Source: an uncultured Verrucomicrobiales bacterium
Lineage (GTDB): Bacteria > Verrucomicrobiota > Verrucomicrobiia > Verrucomicrobiales > DEV007
Length of the DNA: 51,080 nucleotides
Reading direction: 5' to 3'
NCBI GenBank assembly: GCA_937922595.1
Contig: CALAIY010000073.1
Location: 1-51,080, forward strand
Shown here: positions 15,806 through 23,681 of the stretch, in pieces
Layout: every line of letters begins with the position of its first letter
How positions within the stretch are numbered: the stretch's first letter is position 1
Notes under the pieces: model-generated
What the model was told of the DNA's origin: nothing
Databases searched by the model: none
What the model saw: only the letters and a program-made list of their open reading frames with translations
Translations under genes and position numbers: made by a program

Positions 15806-17563
15806 TTAGGAACCGCGTTCGCGGGAGCGGGCGGCACGAATCGCTTCGTTCGTCGCACGGACGAAGTGAGCTTCGGTGACGATACCGAGAAATGTCGGGT
15901 CGTCTTCCGATGCAATTACCGGCACCGAATCCGCACCAAGCCCCTCAATCTTCGAAGACGCGTCAATGAGCGCATCACCCGCGTGGAGCACGAGCTGCGG
16001 AACGTCGGTGAGCTCAGCAGCAGTCATCTCAAGCGATGAGACCAACGCCGATTCTGCATAGACAACGCCCATGAGCTGCCCCCCTGCATCAATCACATAA
16101 TGATCATCACCATGATGCTCGCGAAGGGCGGCCACGACTTCGGCGAGAGGCGTTTCCGGCGCGAGCCGATGCGCATTAGGATTCACAAGCTCACTCACCG
16201 TGCGTTTGCGCAGCACACGAATCTCGCGGCCTTCATCGAGATCAATTCCACGCGTCCGAATCTGACGCGTGAAAAAACTACGATCATAAAATTTCGTGAC
16301 GAACGCATTCGCCACCACCACACCAATCATCACAGCCGTCGTCGCGGCATAATCGCCCGTGAGTTCGAATACGATGAGCACCGTCGCAATCGGCGCACCG
16401 ACCACCGAGCTAATCACCGCGCCAGCCCCCACAACGGCGCACGTCTCATAAAGCCGCGGCTCCGCCACAAACCCCGCAATCCCGCCAACGCACGCGCCAA
16501 GAAAGAGCGCAGGTCCAAAGACCCCACCCGGCATACGCCCAAGCCCAAGGCAAAGCACCGTGAGCACCAGCTTCGCACCAATCAACGTCCAAAGTTGCCA
16601 AGCATCAAATTGCGGCTCACCAGGCAACTGCCCAAAAACCGCCTGAATCGTCTCATCGCCCAATCCCAAAGCCTCAGGAATCGCCGTTCCAATCACCCCG
16701 GCAAGCGCCATCGCCAGCGCAGGCACGATCCATTTGGCACGCCCAAGACGATCCGGGAGTTTTCCCGCCACAAACATCCCCTGCATAAATGCCATCGCCA
16801 CCAGAGCCGAGACCAGCCCCACCACCGCGAAAATCGGGTAATCCGCAATGCCCGGCTCCACCCCCTCAAGACCCGAAAGTCGCAGCCCCAGATATTCAGC
16901 ATCATGGCTGCGTGCAATCGCCGAGCCAAGCACAGCCGCCACCGCCGTAGGCGCAAATCCGCGCAGCGCATAGCTCCCGATAATCGCCTCGTGCGCGAAT
17001 ATCACCCCCGCAATCGGCGCATTAAATGAAGCCGCAATCGCTGCCGCCGCTCCGCAGCCCAAAAGCGTCACCACTCCACGCTCAGGCAATCGAAAAACCC
17101 GCCCAAAGAATGATCCCACCGTCGCCCCGAAATCGACAGCCGGACCATAGCGCCCAGCCGAAGCCCCTACCCCCACCGCAAGCGCCGCCGCAAGCGGCGA
17201 GATCATCCCACGCAAAAGCGGCAGCTTCCCCTCCCCTTGCGTCGCCGCCACGATCGCATCCGCCGGCCCAGAAAATCTCCCGAATCGTCCCACCAGCGGC
17301 AGCAGCCCCAGCACCAGCCCCGCGCCCGCCATCCACAGCACTAGAGTCTCCGGAGCCACCTCCTTAAAAAATTCTGCCGTGCCCCCACCCGGCCCGTTTT
17401 TCAGCATCCACTCGATAAGCCACTTCAATCCCAGCGCCCCATAAGCACCCGCCGCCCCCACCACAAGCGCGAGAGCACTCAAAGTAAAAGGCGATTCTTT
17501 CTGGCGGCGCAGCGGTTCCAAAACTTCCGCGAACCTGCCCACCCCACCAGGAATGTCGCGCAT
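15806..17563 (-). CDS. CLC-family chloride channel with C-terminal CBS pair
   Basis: An inner-membrane CLC protein of 585 residues from the ATG at 17563, with a CBS-domain pair from about 450 onward. That start puts the TetR operator outside the gene; the longer frame would run into tetR. Several CLC hallmarks are changed. The GREGP gate motif is GRYGP, with Tyr139 where the gating glutamate should be. The residue matching the internal proton glutamate of exchangers is Ala193 (AHEAII against IIEEMR). GSGIP is replaced by FSGPA. The third anion-site motif is present as GGVFGPALF. By these residues it should conduct passively or carry another anion rather than exchange Cl- for H+. This is prediction only. 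Confidence 0.88.
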   Translation of the reverse strand: MRDIPGGVGRFAEVLEPLRRQKESPFTLSALALVVGAAGAYGALGLKWLIEWMLKNGPGGGTAEFFKEVAPETLVLWMAGAGLVLGLLPLVGRFGRFSGPADAIVAATQGEGKLPLLRGMISPLAAALAVGVGASAGRYGPAVDFGATVGSFFGRVFRLPERGVVTLLGCGAAAAIAASFNAPIAGVIFAHEAIIGSYALRGFAPTAVAAVLGSAIARSHDAEYLGLRLSGLEGVEPGIADYPIFAVVGLVSALVAMAFMQGMFVAGKLPDRLGRAKWIVPALAMALAGVIGTAIPEALGLGDETIQAVFGQLPGEPQFDAWQLWTLIGAKLVLTVLCLGLGRMPGGVFGPALFLGACVGGIAGFVAEPRLYETCAVVGAGAVISSVVGAPIATVLIVFELTGDYAATTAVMIGVVVANAFVTKFYDRSFFTRQIRTRGIDLDEGREIRVLRKRTVSELVNPNAHRLAPETPLAEVVAALREHHGDDHYVIDAGGQLMGVVYAESALVSSLEMTAAELTDVPQLVLHAGDALIDASSKIEGLGADSVPVIASEDDPTFLGIVTEAHFVRATNEAIRAARSRERGS

Positions 17564-17573
17564 AAAAAAATAG

Positions 17574-17587
17574 ACAGATCGGTCTGT
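17574..17587. promoter_or_regulatory. Predicted TetR operator 1
   Basis: ACAGATCGGTCTGT, an inverted repeat with ACAGA/TCTGT arms and four central bases. It lies between the divergent CLC and tetR starts, 11 bases from the CLC ATG and 21 from the tetR ATG. It is well placed to block both promoters and for autoregulation. Confidence 0.7.
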
Positions 17588-17607
17588 TTGCGCCATTATA
17601 AGCCACC

Positions 17608-18192
17608 ATGAGAAAAGCAAATGCACGCCAACGCATCCTGGACACCGCCACCCAGCTCTTTCACCAGAAAGGCTACGCCACCGTCGGGATCAACGAAATC
17701 ATCTCCACAGCGGAAACTGCCAAAGCCACTTTCTACCAACACTTCCCATCCAAGGAAGCCCTCGGTGAAGCCTGGCTCCAAAGCGTTCACGATCGCTCAG
17801 AAGACTCCCGCGCCGATATCCTCTCCGATCCCGAGACCGCCTGCGTCAAAGTCCGTGAGTATTTTCAAGAACTCCGGAAATTCCTTAAAAAAGGCAGCTT
17901 TCGCGGCTGCCCCTACACCAACACCTCAGCCGTCATCCCTGCAATGGCCGATGGAGGCGAGCCGCTCCACTGCCAAGTCGTGGACCATAAAAAATCCATC
18001 CGCCGCTTCTTCCACAAGCTCGCCACCCAGATCACCTCCGAAAAGCCAGAAGCCAAGCGCCTTGGCGACATCCTCTTCCTCCTCTACTCCGGTGCCACCA
18101 CCGAAGCGCAAAACCTCCGCTCACTCTGGCCCGTAGACGTAGCCATGGCCGAAGCCGATGCCCAATGCGCAAAATTCTCAAAAAAACGCTAA
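17608..18192 (+). CDS. TetR-family repressor
   Basis: A 194-residue regulator. The N-terminal helix-turn-helix domain covers residues 5-55 (ARQRILDTATQLFHQKGY, then GINEIISTAETAKATFYQHF). The C-terminal ligand domain carries KGSFRGCPYTNTSA at about 95-108, a motif seen in the YxaF/NemR-like group of TetR proteins; the cysteine there could sense electrophiles or metals. Two near-identical palindromes flank the gene, one on each side. It probably represses itself, the divergent CLC-NodT pair and the downstream run. The inducer cannot be read from the sequence. Confidence 0.9.
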   Translation: MRKANARQRILDTATQLFHQKGYATVGINEIISTAETAKATFYQHFPSKEALGEAWLQSVHDRSEDSRADILSDPETACVKVREYFQELRKFLKKGSFRGCPYTNTSAVIPAMADGGEPLHCQVVDHKKSIRRFFHKLATQITSEKPEAKRLGDILFLLYSGATTEAQNLRSLWPVDVAMAEADAQCAKFSKKR

Positions 18193-18207
18193 AAGAAGAG
18201 AATAAAG

Positions 18208-18221
18208 ACAGACCAGTCTGT
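18208..18221. promoter_or_regulatory. Predicted TetR operator 2
   Basis: ACAGACCAGTCTGT, the same palindrome as operator 1 with two changed bases, giving the consensus ACAGAYCRGTCTGT. It lies 15 bp after the tetR stop and 15 bp before the ATG of the small Cys-rich gene, so it probably overlaps a promoter for the downstream run. Confidence 0.7.
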
Positions 18222-18235
18222 GTCTAATAAGTGCC

Positions 18236-18409
18236 ATGCAACCCGAGCACCCAACAGACACTCCCCACCTCGATTCCGCGATCCTCACGCAAGCCCTAGC
18301 CGGAAGCTGCGGACCAGAAGAGACCGACTGCCCCCTCACCGGCCTCCAATGCAACGACGACGAATGCTTCGTCACCACCAACGAATTCGAAATCAACCCC
18401 AACGCCTAA
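18236..18409 (+). CDS. Small Cys-rich protein, 57 residues
   Basis: A short gene directly behind TetR operator 2 and 15 bp ahead of the DUF547 gene. It encodes 57 residues that are strongly acidic, with four cysteines in residues 25-44 (CGPEETDC, then CNDDEC). No signal peptide is present. The family is not recognised. The four cysteines with many Asp and Glu suggest binding of a soft metal or metalloid, which would suit an efflux/redox regulon, but this is inference. Its place as first gene after an operator and its tight spacing argue that it is real. Confidence 0.6.
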   Translation: MQPEHPTDTPHLDSAILTQALAGSCGPEETDCPLTGLQCNDDECFVTTNEFEINPNA

Positions 18410-18424
18410 ACCCAACTTAATTCC

Positions 18425-19141
18425 ATGAAACTCCTCCCTCTCGCCCTCGCAATCTTCACCACCATCTCCACCGCCTTCGCCTGGGAAAGCTCCTACGATT
18501 CCCTCCTCCAGAAATACGTAAAAGGCTCCGGCGTCAATTACGCCAGCTGGCATAAAAACACTGCCGACCGCAAAGCCATCTCCGAAATCACCGGAGCAAT
18601 CGCCTCCGCAAGCCTCTCCGGAAAATCAAAAGACGAAAAACTCGCATTCTACCTCAACGCCTACAACGCAAACATCCTCGATAAGATCCTCGCCGAATAC
18701 CCCACCGACGGCCCCGGAGGCGGCGGTTTCTTCGGAAGAAACAAATTCTTCAAAAGCATCAATTTCAGCGTCGCCGGGAAAACCACAAACTTCTCCGCAC
18801 TCGAAAATGAAATCATACGTCCCACCTTCAATGAGCCCCGCATCCACTTCGCACTGAACTGCGCCAGCGATAGCTGCCCGCCCCTTCACGGGAAAGCATT
18901 CAATGCAGCAACTCTCGATGCCACCCTCACCCAGCTCACCAAAAACTTCGTCAACAACGACCCCGACGGTGTGAAAATAAAAGGCAGCACCGCCTACATC
19001 TCAAAAATCTTCAATTGGTATGCAGATGACTTCAAAACCGCCGGAGGTGCCGCAAGTTACATCAACCAATACCGCACCACCAAGCTCCCGAAGAAAATCA
19101 AATTCCAAGACTATAAGTGGACGCTCAACTCCACTAGCTAA
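18425..19141 (+). CDS. DUF547 secreted protein
   Basis: A 238-residue exported protein. The signal peptide covers residues 1-19, cleaved after AFA. The DUF547 core follows: LLQKYVKGSGVNYASW, then KLAFYLNAYNANILDKIL at about 72-90, a long middle, and HFALNCASDSCPPL at about 140, with the SKIFNWYADDF ending at about 195. The fold is related to papain-like transglutaminases, with Cys and His residues present, but no activity is established for the family. Genes of this family often stand beside TVP38-type and disulfide-oxidoreductase genes, as here. Confidence 0.85.
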   Translation: MKLLPLALAIFTTISTAFAWESSYDSLLQKYVKGSGVNYASWHKNTADRKAISEITGAIASASLSGKSKDEKLAFYLNAYNANILDKILAEYPTDGPGGGGFFGRNKFFKSINFSVAGKTTNFSALENEIIRPTFNEPRIHFALNCASDSCPPLHGKAFNAATLDATLTQLTKNFVNNDPDGVKIKGSTAYISKIFNWYADDFKTAGGAASYINQYRTTKLPKKIKFQDYKWTLNSTS

Positions 19142-19182
19142 ACACCCACGCATCTCAATCTCACACAAACGCCTACGCGACC

Positions 19183-19869
19183 ATGAAAGCTAAAACGAAA
19201 TCTATCCTCAAATGGGTCGCAATACTCATTCTTCTCGTCAGCTTCAGTATCGTCGCCAGCCAGCTGGGACTCAAAGAAGTCTTTAATAATCTCCTACAAA
19301 AAGTCGAAGGACTCGGATTCTGGGGGCCAGTCATCTTTATCGGAGCCTACATCCTTTCCACCATCTTCTTTATCCCAGCCTCCGTCCTTACCCTCGGAGC
19401 AGGAGCCGTCTTCGGCCTCGCATTCGGATCGATCTACGTCTCCATCGCCTCCACCATTGGAGCATCAGCGGCATTCCTCATTGGGCGCTACTTCGCCCGC
19501 GACCTAATCTCCAAGAAAATCGAAGGCAACGAGCGATTTGCGGCAATTGATTCCGCCGTAGGCAAAGAAGGCTGGAAAATCGTCGGCCTCACCCGCCTCT
19601 CGCCAGCCTTCCCCTTCACACTGCTCAACTACGCCTACGGACTTACCAAAGTCCCCTTCTCCCACTACCTCATCTCTTCTTGGATCGGCATGATGCCCGG
19701 CACCGTGATGTATGTCTACCTCGGCTCACTAGGGAATGCCGCCAGCGAAGGAGGCACCAGCCCGCTCGAGTGGGCGCTCCGAATTGTCGGCCTTCTCGCC
19801 ACCGTCGTAGTTACCATCTACGTCACCAAAGTTGCCAAAAAAGCACTGGATTCAAAACTCGAAAACTAA
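19183..19869 (+). CDS. TVP38/TMEM64-family (DedA-like) membrane protein
   Basis: An inner-membrane protein of 228 residues in the SNARE-associated/VTT domain family. A first helix at 9-27 is followed by the VTT region: FIPASVLTLGAGAVFG at about 64-80, then GASAAFLIGRYFAR, and LTRLSPAFPFTLLNYAYG at about 140-158, which carries the conserved arginine and proline. A last helix lies at 200-220. Relatives act as lipid scramblases or undecaprenyl-phosphate carriers. It lies between the DUF547 gene (41 bp before) and the flavin oxidoreductase gene (21 bp after), so it is part of one operon. Confidence 0.88.
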   Translation: MKAKTKSILKWVAILILLVSFSIVASQLGLKEVFNNLLQKVEGLGFWGPVIFIGAYILSTIFFIPASVLTLGAGAVFGLAFGSIYVSIASTIGASAAFLIGRYFARDLISKKIEGNERFAAIDSAVGKEGWKIVGLTRLSPAFPFTLLNYAYGLTKVPFSHYLISSWIGMMPGTVMYVYLGSLGNAASEGGTSPLEWALRIVGLLATVVVTIYVTKVAKKALDSKLEN

Positions 19870-19890
19870 TTTTTTCAGCCCCCTTTCATC

Positions 19891-21417
19891 ATGAAATCAA
19901 TCAACGAATTTCCTGCCGTCCAGCCCCTAGACGAGCACAACCAAGCACTAGTCGCGAACGTCCACCCCACCGACTGGGAAAACCCCGAGCCCACAGAGGT
20001 GTATAACTTAGTGGTCATTGGAGCCGGAACAGCCGGCCTAGTCACCGCCGCTGGAGCCGCTGGCGTCGGAGCCAAAGTCGCCCTCATCGAGCGCCACCTC
20101 ATGGGCGGAGATTGCCTCAATGTCGGCTGCGTCCCATCCAAGATGCTCATCTCCGCTGCGCGCAACCGCGCAGCAATGGCAAAGGCAGATGAATTCGGAA
20201 ACACCGTAGAAAACGTCGGCACCGATTTCCCAAAAGTCATGGAGCGGATGCGAAAGCTACGCGCCGAAATCAGCAAAATCGATGGAGCAAAGCGCTTCCA
20301 AGAACTCGGCGTCGATGTCTTCATCGGTGCCGCGAAATTCGGCGAAGGCAAAACAGTCGAAGTCGCCGGTAAAACGATTCGCTACAAAAAAGCGGTCATC
20401 GCCACCGGCGCACGAGCTGTCGAACTCCCGATCCCAGGCCTTATGGAATCCGGCGCAATGACGAATGAGACGATTTTCTCCCTCACCGAGCTACCCAAGC
20501 GCCTCGCAGTCATCGGCGGCGGCCCCATCGGAAGTGAACTTGCACAGACCTTCCGGCGCTTTGGAAGTGAAGTCACCATCATCGACAAAGCAGATCATAT
20601 CCTCGCTCGCGAAGATGCAGACGCTGCCAAAATCGTCCAGGAACAATTCAAAAAAGAAGGCGTAAAGCTACTCCTCAATGCAGATACCGAAAAAGTAGAA
20701 GGAACGCCCGAAGGCGTAAAAACAATCCACTACAAAATCAATGAACTTTCAGGCACCCTCGAAGTCGATGCAATCCTAGTCGGAGTCGGCCGCCAGCCGA
20801 ATACCGATGGACTGAATCTCGAAGGCGTTGGAGTAAAGTATGATCGCAATGGAGTGGAGGTGGATGACATGCTGCGCACGACCAACAAAGATATCTACGC
20901 AGCAGGAGATATTGCCATGAAATGGAAATTCACCCATGCCGCCGATTTTGCGGCACGTGCAGTCATTCAGAACGCGCTGTTTTTCGGAAGAAAGAAATTG
21001 AGTTCGCTCACCATGCCCTGGGCGACTTACACCTCACCCGAAGTCGCCCACGTCGGACTCTATGGGCACGAAGCAAAAGATCAGGGCATCGAAATCGATA
21101 CCTACACCCAAAGTCTTGAGCACGTAGATAGAGCCATTGCCGAAGGTGAGACTGAAGGATTCGTCAAAATCCACACCAAAAAAGGAAGCGATGAAATCCT
21201 CGGAGCCACTATCGTCGCCGCAAATGCCGGAGACCTCATCAGTGAGATTAGCACCGCAATGGCCGCCAAAATGGGGCTCGGCTCACTCGCCAATGTAATC
21301 CATCCCTACCCCACTCAAGCCGAGGCCATCCGCAAAGCCGGCGATCTGTACAATAAAACCCGCCTCACCCCAAAAGTGAAAAGCTTAATGACTAAATTCC
21401 TCGCTTGGCGGCGGTAA
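19891..21417 (+). CDS. FAD-dependent pyridine nucleotide-disulfide oxidoreductase, MerA-like
   Basis: A class I flavin disulfide reductase of 508 residues, related to mercuric reductase and lipoamide dehydrogenase. An N-terminal extension of 30 residues precedes the FAD site (VVIGAGTAGL). The redox pair is Cys75-Cys80 in GGDCLNVGCVPSKM. The NAD(P) site is VIGGGPIGSELAQTF and the second FAD motif is DIYAAGDIA. The dimerisation domain ends in HPYPTQAEAIRKAG, which supplies the His-Pro-x-Pro pair. The C-terminal vicinal cysteines that MerA needs are absent, and so is an N-terminal HMA domain, so mercury reduction is unlikely. The substrate may be a thiol or quinone; unknown. Confidence 0.85.
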   Translation: MKSINEFPAVQPLDEHNQALVANVHPTDWENPEPTEVYNLVVIGAGTAGLVTAAGAAGVGAKVALIERHLMGGDCLNVGCVPSKMLISAARNRAAMAKADEFGNTVENVGTDFPKVMERMRKLRAEISKIDGAKRFQELGVDVFIGAAKFGEGKTVEVAGKTIRYKKAVIATGARAVELPIPGLMESGAMTNETIFSLTELPKRLAVIGGGPIGSELAQTFRRFGSEVTIIDKADHILAREDADAAKIVQEQFKKEGVKLLLNADTEKVEGTPEGVKTIHYKINELSGTLEVDAILVGVGRQPNTDGLNLEGVGVKYDRNGVEVDDMLRTTNKDIYAAGDIAMKWKFTHAADFAARAVIQNALFFGRKKLSSLTMPWATYTSPEVAHVGLYGHEAKDQGIEIDTYTQSLEHVDRAIAEGETEGFVKIHTKKGSDEILGATIVAANAGDLISEISTAMAAKMGLGSLANVIHPYPTQAEAIRKAGDLYNKTRLTPKVKSLMTKFLAWRR

Positions 21418-21497
21418 CGCCTCTGCACCAGCATCCTATCAACCCATAGAATTCCCAATCGACAAATCCCACCCACTAGGCGAAGGCTCACCGTCCA

Positions 21498-22907
21498 ATG
21501 GAAGGCCACAACCCCGAAGATGGCGGTCGGAGGTGGTTTCGTAGGCAACCTCCCGTAGCGCTGACGCAAAAGGACATCGACGCAACGATCGAAGACTCCG
21601 ATCACACGCGGGAATTGCGCCGTCGCATTCTCCTCCGCGCGGTGCTGGTGGGGGTCGTTACGGGCTGCATTGCCGTCGCCTTTCGGTCGGCGCTTCACTG
21701 GGCCGAGGGCGCCCGCACTGATTTTCTCAGCGATTACAATGGGTTCACCCGTTTCGGAATCGCTGCAGCGCTCGCTACAGCCTGTGTGAGTTTGAGCCTC
21801 TGGCTCGTTCGCCGTTTTTCTCCCGCCTCCGCAGGTAGCGGGATTCCTCAGCTCAAAGCCGTGCTGCGGAATCTTCGCGAAATGAATTGGCTTTCACTTC
21901 TCCTCGTGAAATTCAGCGGCGGAGTGCTCGCGATTGGCGGCGGCCTCGCCTTAGGCCGCGAGGGACCTACCGTCCAAATGGGCGGAGCCGTCGGCAAAAT
22001 GATCTGCGGGATTCTTGGCGTCACCAAAGCCGAGCGCTTCATCCTCATCGCCGCAGGCGGAGGAGCCGGACTCGCCGCCGCTTTCAATGCCCCCCTCGCA
22101 GGACTCGTCTTTGTCCTCGAAGAGATCCAACGCGCCTTCACTTCACGGGTGTTTTTCGCTGCACTGTTAGCCTCCGCCACTGCCGATACCATCTCTCGCA
22201 TCGTCCTTGGGCAAGAGCCGGTCTTTCACATCGAGCACCTCCCCATTCCACCGCTTGCCCTCCTCCCACTTTTCTTCGCGCTCGGCGTCGGCGCGGGACT
22301 CTTCGGAGCGCTCTTCAATCGTGCCCTCCTCGGCAGTATGGATACGTTTGATAAAATTAAAAAACTCCCCGTCCTCGTCCCCGGAGCAATAATTGGTCTT
22401 GCCGTCGGAGCCGTCGCGTCCATCGATCCCGTGCTTCTCGGGGGCGGCCATGCACTCACTGAACAAGCCCTTGCAGGCGGCATCGCCCTCGGCTCCGTAG
22501 CTCTCTACTTTCTTGTCCGCTTCGCCCTCACTCTCATTTCCTACGGCAGCGGAGCCCCCGCCGGAATTTTCGCACCACTACTCGTCCTCGGAGCCCTCGG
22601 CGGCCTTGGCCTCGGGCTCGTCGCCCAAGCCATCTTTCCTGCAACCATTTCCCACCCCGAAGTCTTCGCCGTCGCCGGGATGGGAGCCCTCTTCTCCTCC
22701 GTCGTCCGCGCGCCCCTCACCGGAATCGTCCTCATCTTCGAAATGACCGGCGAACACTCCCTCATGCTTCCCCTCATGGTCGCCTGCCTCACATCCTACG
22801 TCATCGCCGATCACCTCGGCAGCCGACCTATCTACGCCTCCCTCATGGCCAGAGCCCTCGAAAACCGCCAAGAACAGCTAAGTGAACGAGGGCTCAAGGA
22901 GTCCTAA
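21498..22907 (+). CDS. CLC-family H+/Cl- exchange transporter
   Basis: A second CLC protein, 469 residues and without CBS domains. Unlike the one at 15806-17563, it has all exchanger marks: GSGIP at 113-117, GREGP with gate Glu155, LEE at 207-209 matching the internal proton glutamate, and GAPAGIFAPLLVLGA for the third anion site. It should exchange chloride for protons, or a related anion. It stands 80 bp behind the oxidoreductase on the same strand. Its stop codon is five bases from the stop of the convergent thioredoxin gene. Confidence 0.9.
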   Translation: MEGHNPEDGGRRWFRRQPPVALTQKDIDATIEDSDHTRELRRRILLRAVLVGVVTGCIAVAFRSALHWAEGARTDFLSDYNGFTRFGIAAALATACVSLSLWLVRRFSPASAGSGIPQLKAVLRNLREMNWLSLLLVKFSGGVLAIGGGLALGREGPTVQMGGAVGKMICGILGVTKAERFILIAAGGGAGLAAAFNAPLAGLVFVLEEIQRAFTSRVFFAALLASATADTISRIVLGQEPVFHIEHLPIPPLALLPLFFALGVGAGLFGALFNRALLGSMDTFDKIKKLPVLVPGAIIGLAVGAVASIDPVLLGGGHALTEQALAGGIALGSVALYFLVRFALTLISYGSGAPAGIFAPLLVLGALGGLGLGLVAQAIFPATISHPEVFAVAGMGALFSSVVRAPLTGIVLIFEMTGEHSLMLPLMVACLTSYVIADHLGSRPIYASLMARALENRQEQLSERGLKES

Positions 22908-22911
22908 AAGC

Positions 22912-23610
22912 CTATCCCTTCTCCAAGCTCTGAATATGTCTCTTTGCGGCACTGAGGCCAGTGACCACAAGCTTACCTTCAGCATCTACTAAGAAATAGC
23001 TAGGCACTCCACCCTTATGGTGCTTCGAAATTGCCTCGACTTTCTCCAAGGCCTTCTCCCGAATCACCGGCCAGGGAAATTTTTCCTCCGCAGCCCAGGT
23101 CGTCGCAGCTTTCTCTTTCTCTTTTGGATACCAAACGAGCTCGACGTCAGAATTCTTTGAGATCTCATTATTGTAATACTCCACCAACTGGGGAGCGCTA
23201 TCGCGACAAGGGGGTCACCAGGAAGCCGAAAAATAGAGGAGATAGTATTTGGAAGGCGCTTCGGGCTCAAATTTTCGAAGACGTTTTCCACTCAGCTTTA
23301 AAAGATTGCCCTCAAGAGCCACCGGAACGGCAGCAGAAGCCAAAGCCGCTAGCTCGGCTTTACGAGCGACCTCTTCCTCAACCCATTTTTGATCTGCTTC
23401 ACTAAGCATCTCTAACTTGAAGGACATCTCTTTCCCGCCTTCACGATCAACCGTCACCTTCCCTCCTTCAAAACTCACAAAATCACCCTCGAATGTCTTG
23501 CTACCATCCTCACTTGTCCAAGTTCGCGCTGTCGCCGTGCTGATGAGCAGGCTAGCACCGAAAGCGATAAGCATCGGTTTAAGTAAAAAAGATTTCTCAT
23601 TCATGATCAT
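22912..23610 (-). CDS. Candidate selenoprotein: SHD1 plus thioredoxin fold, UPPC active site
   Basis: One continuous frame read through a TGA at 23215-23217, giving 232 residues. A signal peptide (about 1-27, ending ATA) is followed by an SHD1-like domain (RTWTSEDGSKTFEGDF to MLSEADQKWVEE). A tryparedoxin/nucleoredoxin-like thioredoxin domain follows: YLLYFSASW, then TGA, then PPCR, and later GGVPSYFLVDAEGKLV with the cis-Pro. The TGA falls exactly on the first active-site Cys (position 132; Cys135 is the second). Bases after it can form a SECIS-like hairpin. Other genes here use TGA as stop, so it is not reassigned to Trp. A plain nonsense mutation would give a 131-residue stub. The start at 23610 has GGTGA six bases ahead; 23604 and 23616 are alternatives. 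Confidence 0.7.
23179..23195 (-). promoter_or_regulatory. SECIS-like stem-loop behind the in-frame TGA
   Basis: On the minus strand CUCCCC pairs with GG-U-GGAG around the loop AGUU. This makes six pairs with one bulged U and a possible G-U pair below. The loop begins 25 nt after the TGA. As I recall the bacterial SECIS consensus, it asks for a short stem, a small loop with a G among its first two bases, and a UGA-to-loop distance of roughly 16-37 nt. All three are met here. The hairpin lies inside the coding frame, as it should in bacteria. Confidence 0.5.
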
Positions 23611-23681
23611 AAACATTCACCGAAAACGTTTTTTTAGTCAAACCTTAAGATGAGAGCGGAGGACACAGCAGAACTGGGCTA

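Noticed and set aside
16100-17029. A 309-residue plus-strand frame inside the CLC gene
   Set aside because: Composition is dominated by Arg and His, with no motif. It is the shadow of a well-supported CLC gene on the other strand.
19891-21417. Naming the flavin oxidoreductase mercuric reductase (merA)
   Set aside because: It lacks the C-terminal vicinal cysteines and the HMA domain, and no merR, merT or merP is nearby.
22912-23610. A frameshift or two separate genes as explanation of the broken thioredoxin
   Set aside because: Both parts are in exactly the same frame and join in the middle of a conserved motif. Only one codon, TGA, interrupts them. A separate start at 23187 would lack the active site.
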